Assembly (NCBI RefSeq): GCF_040813715.1
Contig: NZ_JBFOCH010000014.1
Length of the DNA: 64,000 nucleotides
Reading direction: 5' to 3' (one strand)
Source: Mesorhizobium_K marinum
GTDB lineage: Bacteria > Pseudomonadota > Alphaproteobacteria > Rhizobiales > Rhizobiaceae
Part shown: positions 58,405 through 64,000 of the stretch, in pieces
Numbering within the stretch: the first letter of the stretch is position 1
Layout of the letters: each line of letters starts with the position of its first letter
Notes under the pieces: generated by a model
Databases searched by the model: none
What the model was told of the DNA's origin: nothing
Seen by the model: the letters and a program-made list of their open reading frames with translations, nothing else
Position numbers and translations under genes: made by a program

Positions 58405-58437
58405 CGCTACCTTCCCCCCGTTGCAGGGTTGGTCGCC

Positions 58438-59046
58438 CTACGCATCCTCGCCACCCATCGTCAGTTCCAGCGCCCGCTCCAGTCCGAGCGGCAGGTGGGT
58501 TGCGGCGATGATCATGCCGCCCTCCTCGCGGTGGCGGACCATCAGGGACGACAGCTGCCGGGCCGATTCCGCGTCGAGCCCGGCGGTCGGCTCGTCGAGC
58601 AGCCATGCGGGCCGGCGGCTGACGAGAAGCCTGGCAATGGCGGCGCGACGTTTCTGGCCGGTGGAAAGGTAGCCGTAGGGCAGGTGAGCGATGCCGCAGA
58701 GCCCGACCGCTTCGAGCGCAGTCTCGATCGGTGCGTCCGCGCCCGAAAAGCTGCGCCAGAATGCCAGGTTCTCGGCCACGGACAGGACGGGCTTCATGGC
58801 GTTGAGGTGGCCGAGGTAGTGTGCGGCCGACGCGACGGTCGGGAAGTCCTCGCCGCCGCCTTCGACGATGGCGCGGCCGGACGCCGCCGGCAGCAGACCG
58901 GCCAGCACGCGCAGCAGCGTCGACTTGCCGGCGCCGTTCGCGCCGGTGACCACCAGCGCTTCGCCCGCGCCGAGCGAAAAGCCGATGTCGGAGAAGACGC
59001 GTCGGCCGCCGCGTTCGCCGCACAGATTCTCGGCGATCAGCCGCAT
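58438..59046 (-). CDS. ccmA: Haem exporter ATPase CcmA
   Basis: A 202-residue ABC ATPase with Walker A TGANGAGKST, a YLSTGQKRR signature and Walker B WLLDEPTAGLD, matching CcmA. It heads the ccm operon, 33 nt before ccmB, and is divergent from acnA across 280 nt. Confidence 0.94.
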   Translation of the reverse strand: MRLIAENLCGERGGRRVFSDIGFSLGAGEALVVTGANGAGKSTLLRVLAGLLPAASGRAIVEGGGEDFPTVASAAHYLGHLNAMKPVLSVAENLAFWRSFSGADAPIETALEAVGLCGIAHLPYGYLSTGQKRRAAIARLLVSRRPAWLLDEPTAGLDAESARQLSSLMVRHREEGGMIIAATHLPLGLERALELTMGGEDA

Positions 59047-59326
59047 CGTCCTCCCCGTTTGACGGTCCCGCGCGCCCGCTGTGCGGCGCAACAAAATTGG
59101 CGATTCCGTGTCTAGAACTATTCCAGGAATTTCTCTATATGCGGGATACCAACCCCAGCGGTCGGGGAAGGCAACGATTGTAGCGCCGGGCTGGCGTTTG
59201 CGCCGATATTCGGTTCGAACGTTGGGAGCGGACAGCGGAAATGGCCGTACCCGCACCTTTGCGCGTGATTGCATGCCCATCGGAGTCCGTTCCCGTCAGG
59301 CCGAACAGACCAGGATGGGATCGCAC

Positions 59327-62020
<2,694 letters not shown>

Positions 62021-62028
62021 GCCGGCTA

Positions 62029-62073
62029 ATGCGGCCTCGCCTGGATATANNNATGCGGCCTCGCCTGGATATA
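62029..62073. repeat. Assembly joint 15: 21-nt duplicate around NNN
   Basis: Bases 62029-62049 recur at 62053-62073 around NNN 62050-62052, within the acnA terminator hairpin. Confidence 0.85.
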
Positions 62074-62084
62074 AGGGCGAGGCC
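62057..62084 (+). terminator. Hairpin downstream of acnA
   Basis: GGCCTCGCC (62057-62065) and GGCGAGGCC (62076-62084) form a perfect 9-bp stem with a 10-nt loop, 36 nt after the acnA stop in the raw sequence. The following GTCTTCC is only weakly T-rich, so termination may be partial. Confidence 0.65.
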
Positions 62085-62205
62085 GTCTTCCGGCCTTGCG
62101 CCGGTGTTTCACTGCAACGTGACTTCCTCTCGCAGTAGCTGTCTGGCAAGCATTCCGGCAAAAGAAAACAAAAAGGCTGGTCCCGCCGCCGGGGCCGGAA
62201 CGCTC

Positions 62206-62961
62206 ATGAGACGATGGCTTCTGCTTTGGATCGCGGCTGCGGCGACGATTTTCGGCGCGCCGCCGTCCTTCGCCGGCGAAGTCCAGAAGCCAAAGGGCGT
62301 GGTTGAGCTGTTCACCAGCCAGGGCTGCAACTCCTGCCCGCCAGCCGACGCCGTGCTCGCCAGGCTTGCGGCGCGCGGCGACGTCGTCGCGCTCGGCTAT
62401 CACGTCGACTACTGGGACTATCTCGGCTGGAAGGATACGCTGGCCCAGCCCGAGAATACCGAGCGCCAGAAGCTGTACGGCAAGGCATTCGGAAAACGCG
62501 AGGTCTATACGCCGCAGGCCGTCATCAACGGGCGTACCCATGTGAAGGGCGGCAAGCGGGGTGCGGTGGAAGCCGCCCTTGTCGAGTTGGAGCGAACGGG
62601 CAAGGGGCTGTCGGTGGACATCACCGTTACCCGCGTCGGCGACAGCGTGCTGATCGATGCCGCCGGTTCGCCAGGCGGCATCGGGAACGCGCATCTGGTG
62701 CTGGTCCAGTTCGATCCCGTGAAACCCATCGTGATCGAGCGCGGCGAGAACAAGGGCCGAACGATCAGCTACGCCAATCCTGTGACGAGCATCCAGACAG
62801 CCGGGATGTGGCATGGCAAGGCCGCGCGTTTCGAACTGCCGCGCAGCGAGATCAACAAGAAGGGCGGGTGCGCCATCCTGCTTCAGGCCATGGGCGAGGA
62901 CGGGCTTCCGGGCCCGATCCTCGGCGCGGCGATCGTCGCACCGGAAACCCAGGCCCCATAG
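62206..62961 (+). CDS. DUF1223 periplasmic thioredoxin-like protein
   Basis: A 251-residue protein with a Sec signal (cleavage near SFAG, residue 24) and the DUF1223 opening VVELFTSQGCNSCPPAD, which carries the C41xxC44 motif, then GYHVDYWDYLGWKD. The fold is thioredoxin-like and the protein is probably periplasmic, but no partner is known. The start is the first ATG compatible with a short signal peptide. It follows the acnA hairpin. Confidence 0.88.
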   Translation: MRRWLLLWIAAAATIFGAPPSFAGEVQKPKGVVELFTSQGCNSCPPADAVLARLAARGDVVALGYHVDYWDYLGWKDTLAQPENTERQKLYGKAFGKREVYTPQAVINGRTHVKGGKRGAVEAALVELERTGKGLSVDITVTRVGDSVLIDAAGSPGGIGNAHLVLVQFDPVKPIVIERGENKGRTISYANPVTSIQTAGMWHGKAARFELPRSEINKKGGCAILLQAMGEDGLPGPILGAAIVAPETQAP

Positions 62962-63352
62962 CGGGCACCGAGACAACAAAAACCGGCGTCAGGCGATCCC
63001 GACACCGGTCTGTGATCCGTGATTGTGACCCCGGCTGTTCTCCGGAGAAGGCCGAGGTTGGTTCGATCCGACGCAGACCCGTGGGCGGGGGGCTTGGGGT
63101 TTACGAGCCGGTGCCGGACCGAACCGTCTCAGGCAACACGCGTAAGGTCGTCGGACATCGTGGCTTCAGCGCGGATAAAAAGCGGCAGGATTGTGGCGCA
63201 ACATCACCAATCACTACAATGTGTATCAGCTTGTTATCGACCTGTGAGATAAGGTCCGAGCCTGCCCGAAGCGGTCCCGTCGGGGTTGCAATTCCAGCCT
63301 GAAAACGTCACGCTCGCACCGTCACGGAAACGTTGCGAAAGGTGATCGAATC
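62962..63352. other. Intergenic region with a minus-strand terminator-like hairpin
   Basis: These 391 nt contain no convincing protein gene on either strand. Read on the minus strand, CCGGTGTC (63008-63001) pairs with GACGCCGG (62990-62983) with one T-G wobble, followed by TTTTTGTTG. It looks like a terminator for a minus-strand transcript beginning to its right, perhaps a small RNA. A TTATC-N9-GATAA dyad lies near 63234-63252. Confidence 0.4.
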
Positions 63353-63877
63353 ATGGATCGCGCAGGCGGGACGGTGGGCGGGGACGATTCCTCAGTACTG
63401 ATACCGCTGCACGAGGCGCGGCGCGAGCGACAAGGCATGCCGGTCACGTTTCAGCGGCGCGAACTCGACCAGATCCTAAGACTCTATGGGCGGATGGTCG
63501 CCGCCAACGAATGGCGCGACTATGCCATCGATCACCTGTCCGACCGGGCTGTGTTCTCGGTATTCCGGCGCACCAGCGAGACGCCGCTCTACAGCATCGC
63601 GAAAACACCGGCGCTGGCGCGCCGGCNCGGGCGGATGGTCGCTGCAAACGAATGGCGCGACTACGCCATCGATCACCTGTCCGACCGGGCTGTGTTCTCG
63701 GTATTCCGGCGCACCAGCGAGACGCCGCTCTACAGCATCGCGAAAACACCGGCGCTGGCGCGCCGGCAGGGCATGTGGTCGGTGGTTTCGGTGACCGGCC
63801 AAATCCTCAAGCGCGGCCACGAACTGACCAACGTGCTTTCCGTTTTCGACAGGACGTTGAGACTGGTCGAGGCCTGA
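63353..63877 (+). CDS. DUF2794 domain protein
   Basis: Collapsing the in-frame joint at 63627 gives about 127 residues. The DUF2794 pattern is clear: RRELDQILRLYGRMVAANEW, DRAVFSVFRRTSETPLY, and SVVSVTGQILKRGHEL. The family is restricted mainly to alphaproteobacteria and has no known function. The nearest neighbours are DUF1223 and acnA. Confidence 0.88.
   Translation: MDRAGGTVGGDDSSVLIPLHEARRERQGMPVTFQRRELDQILRLYGRMVAANEWRDYAIDHLSDRAVFSVFRRTSETPLYSIAKTPALARRXGRMVAANEWRDYAIDHLSDRAVFSVFRRTSETPLYSIAKTPALARRQGMWSVVSVTGQILKRGHELTNVLSVFDRTLRLVEA
63487..63767. repeat. Assembly joint 16: 140-nt duplicate around N
   Basis: Bases 63487-63626 recur at 63628-63767 around N63627 with a few mismatches. 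In-frame false repeat inside the DUF2794 gene. Confidence 0.9.
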
Positions 63878-64000
63878 TTCCGAAACGCTACCCTGCTGCA
63901 TGCAGGGGCGCGCAGCAGATTTCGTGTGGCCGAGGGCGTCAACGGGGCCGCCGTCAGGTCGCTCTCGCAAACCTCCGTTCCGGCAGCGAATCCGGATCCG

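Noticed and set aside
59081..59326. N-terminal extension of acnA to 59081
   Set aside because: No family homology; covers the ccmA/acnA promoter region.
63891..63907. Hairpin CCCTGC/GCAGGG after the DUF2794 gene
   Set aside because: Only six pairs with no T-run; too weak to call a terminator.
63900..64000. Short plus-strand frame open to the window end
   Set aside because: Arg/Pro-rich, no ribosome binding site and no recognisable domain; cannot be supported from about 100 nt.

Overview
The window is GC-rich, densely coded chromosomal DNA from an alphaproteobacterium of the Hyphomicrobiales, most like Mesorhizobium and other Phyllobacteriaceae. This rests on protein similarity and gene order that I recognise: zapE-mdh-sucC-sucD-sucA-sucB-MAPEG-lpdA, the Brucella Omp19-like lipoprotein, ccm genes divergent from acnA, DUF2794, DUF1127 and DUF6867. 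No rRNA, tRNA, CRISPR array, transposase or phage gene was seen. The sequence is a draft scaffold. Sixteen runs of 1-3 N are each flanked by two near-identical copies of the same 21-193 nt, which looks like unmerged contig overlaps. They make many genes look duplicated or frameshifted; removing one copy plus the N restores a normal gene at every affected coding joint.

Layout. 1-2243 (minus): ArsR regulator, SRPBCC, DUF899 thioredoxin-like and GFA proteins. 2316-5289 (minus): polyamine-type ABC transporter (ATPase and two permeases, no binding protein), divergent from a class III aminotransferase (5548). 6979-12797: methyltransferase, a lipase-like lipoprotein, a Rieske oxygenase, and a phospholipase D-like/phospholipase A2-like lipoprotein pair. 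12923-15553: LysR regulator divergent from mmsA. 15607-17499: XRE/DUF2975 pair divergent from a lipoprotein. 17578-21739: GntR regulator divergent from a hydroxyproline catabolic operon. 22083-28263: branched-chain amino acid ABC transporter (livH, M, G, F, a DUF6867 gene, binding protein). 28437-32042: pyruvate carboxylase. 32147-37969: MFS transporter, DUF3309 peptide, RND efflux pump with adaptor.

38277-50255 (minus): TCA-cycle block read from omp19 and zapE through mdh, sucC, sucD, sucA, sucB, a MAPEG protein and lpdA. 50539-56542 (plus): MBL-fold hydrolase, then dapF-mtaB-ftsY-yciB-flavin-reductase-like protein. 56706: small DUF1127 protein. 56911-59046 (minus): cytochrome c maturation genes ccmA, ccmB, ccmD, ccmG, with ccmC missing from its usual place. 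59327-63877 (plus): acnA, a DUF1223 protein and a DUF2794 protein.

The theme is uptake of amino acids and amines (liv, polyamine-type transporter, hydroxyproline and semialdehyde catabolism) feeding pyruvate carboxylase, aconitase and the 2-oxoglutarate to oxaloacetate part of the TCA cycle. The less ordinary observations are the overlapping PLA2-like/PLD-like lipoprotein pair, a LivG ATPase with a C-terminal helix-hairpin-helix extension, a 19-bp dyad shared by the aminotransferase/transporter and Rieske promoters, three GATATATC sites at the hydroxyproline promoter, and the missing ccmC.
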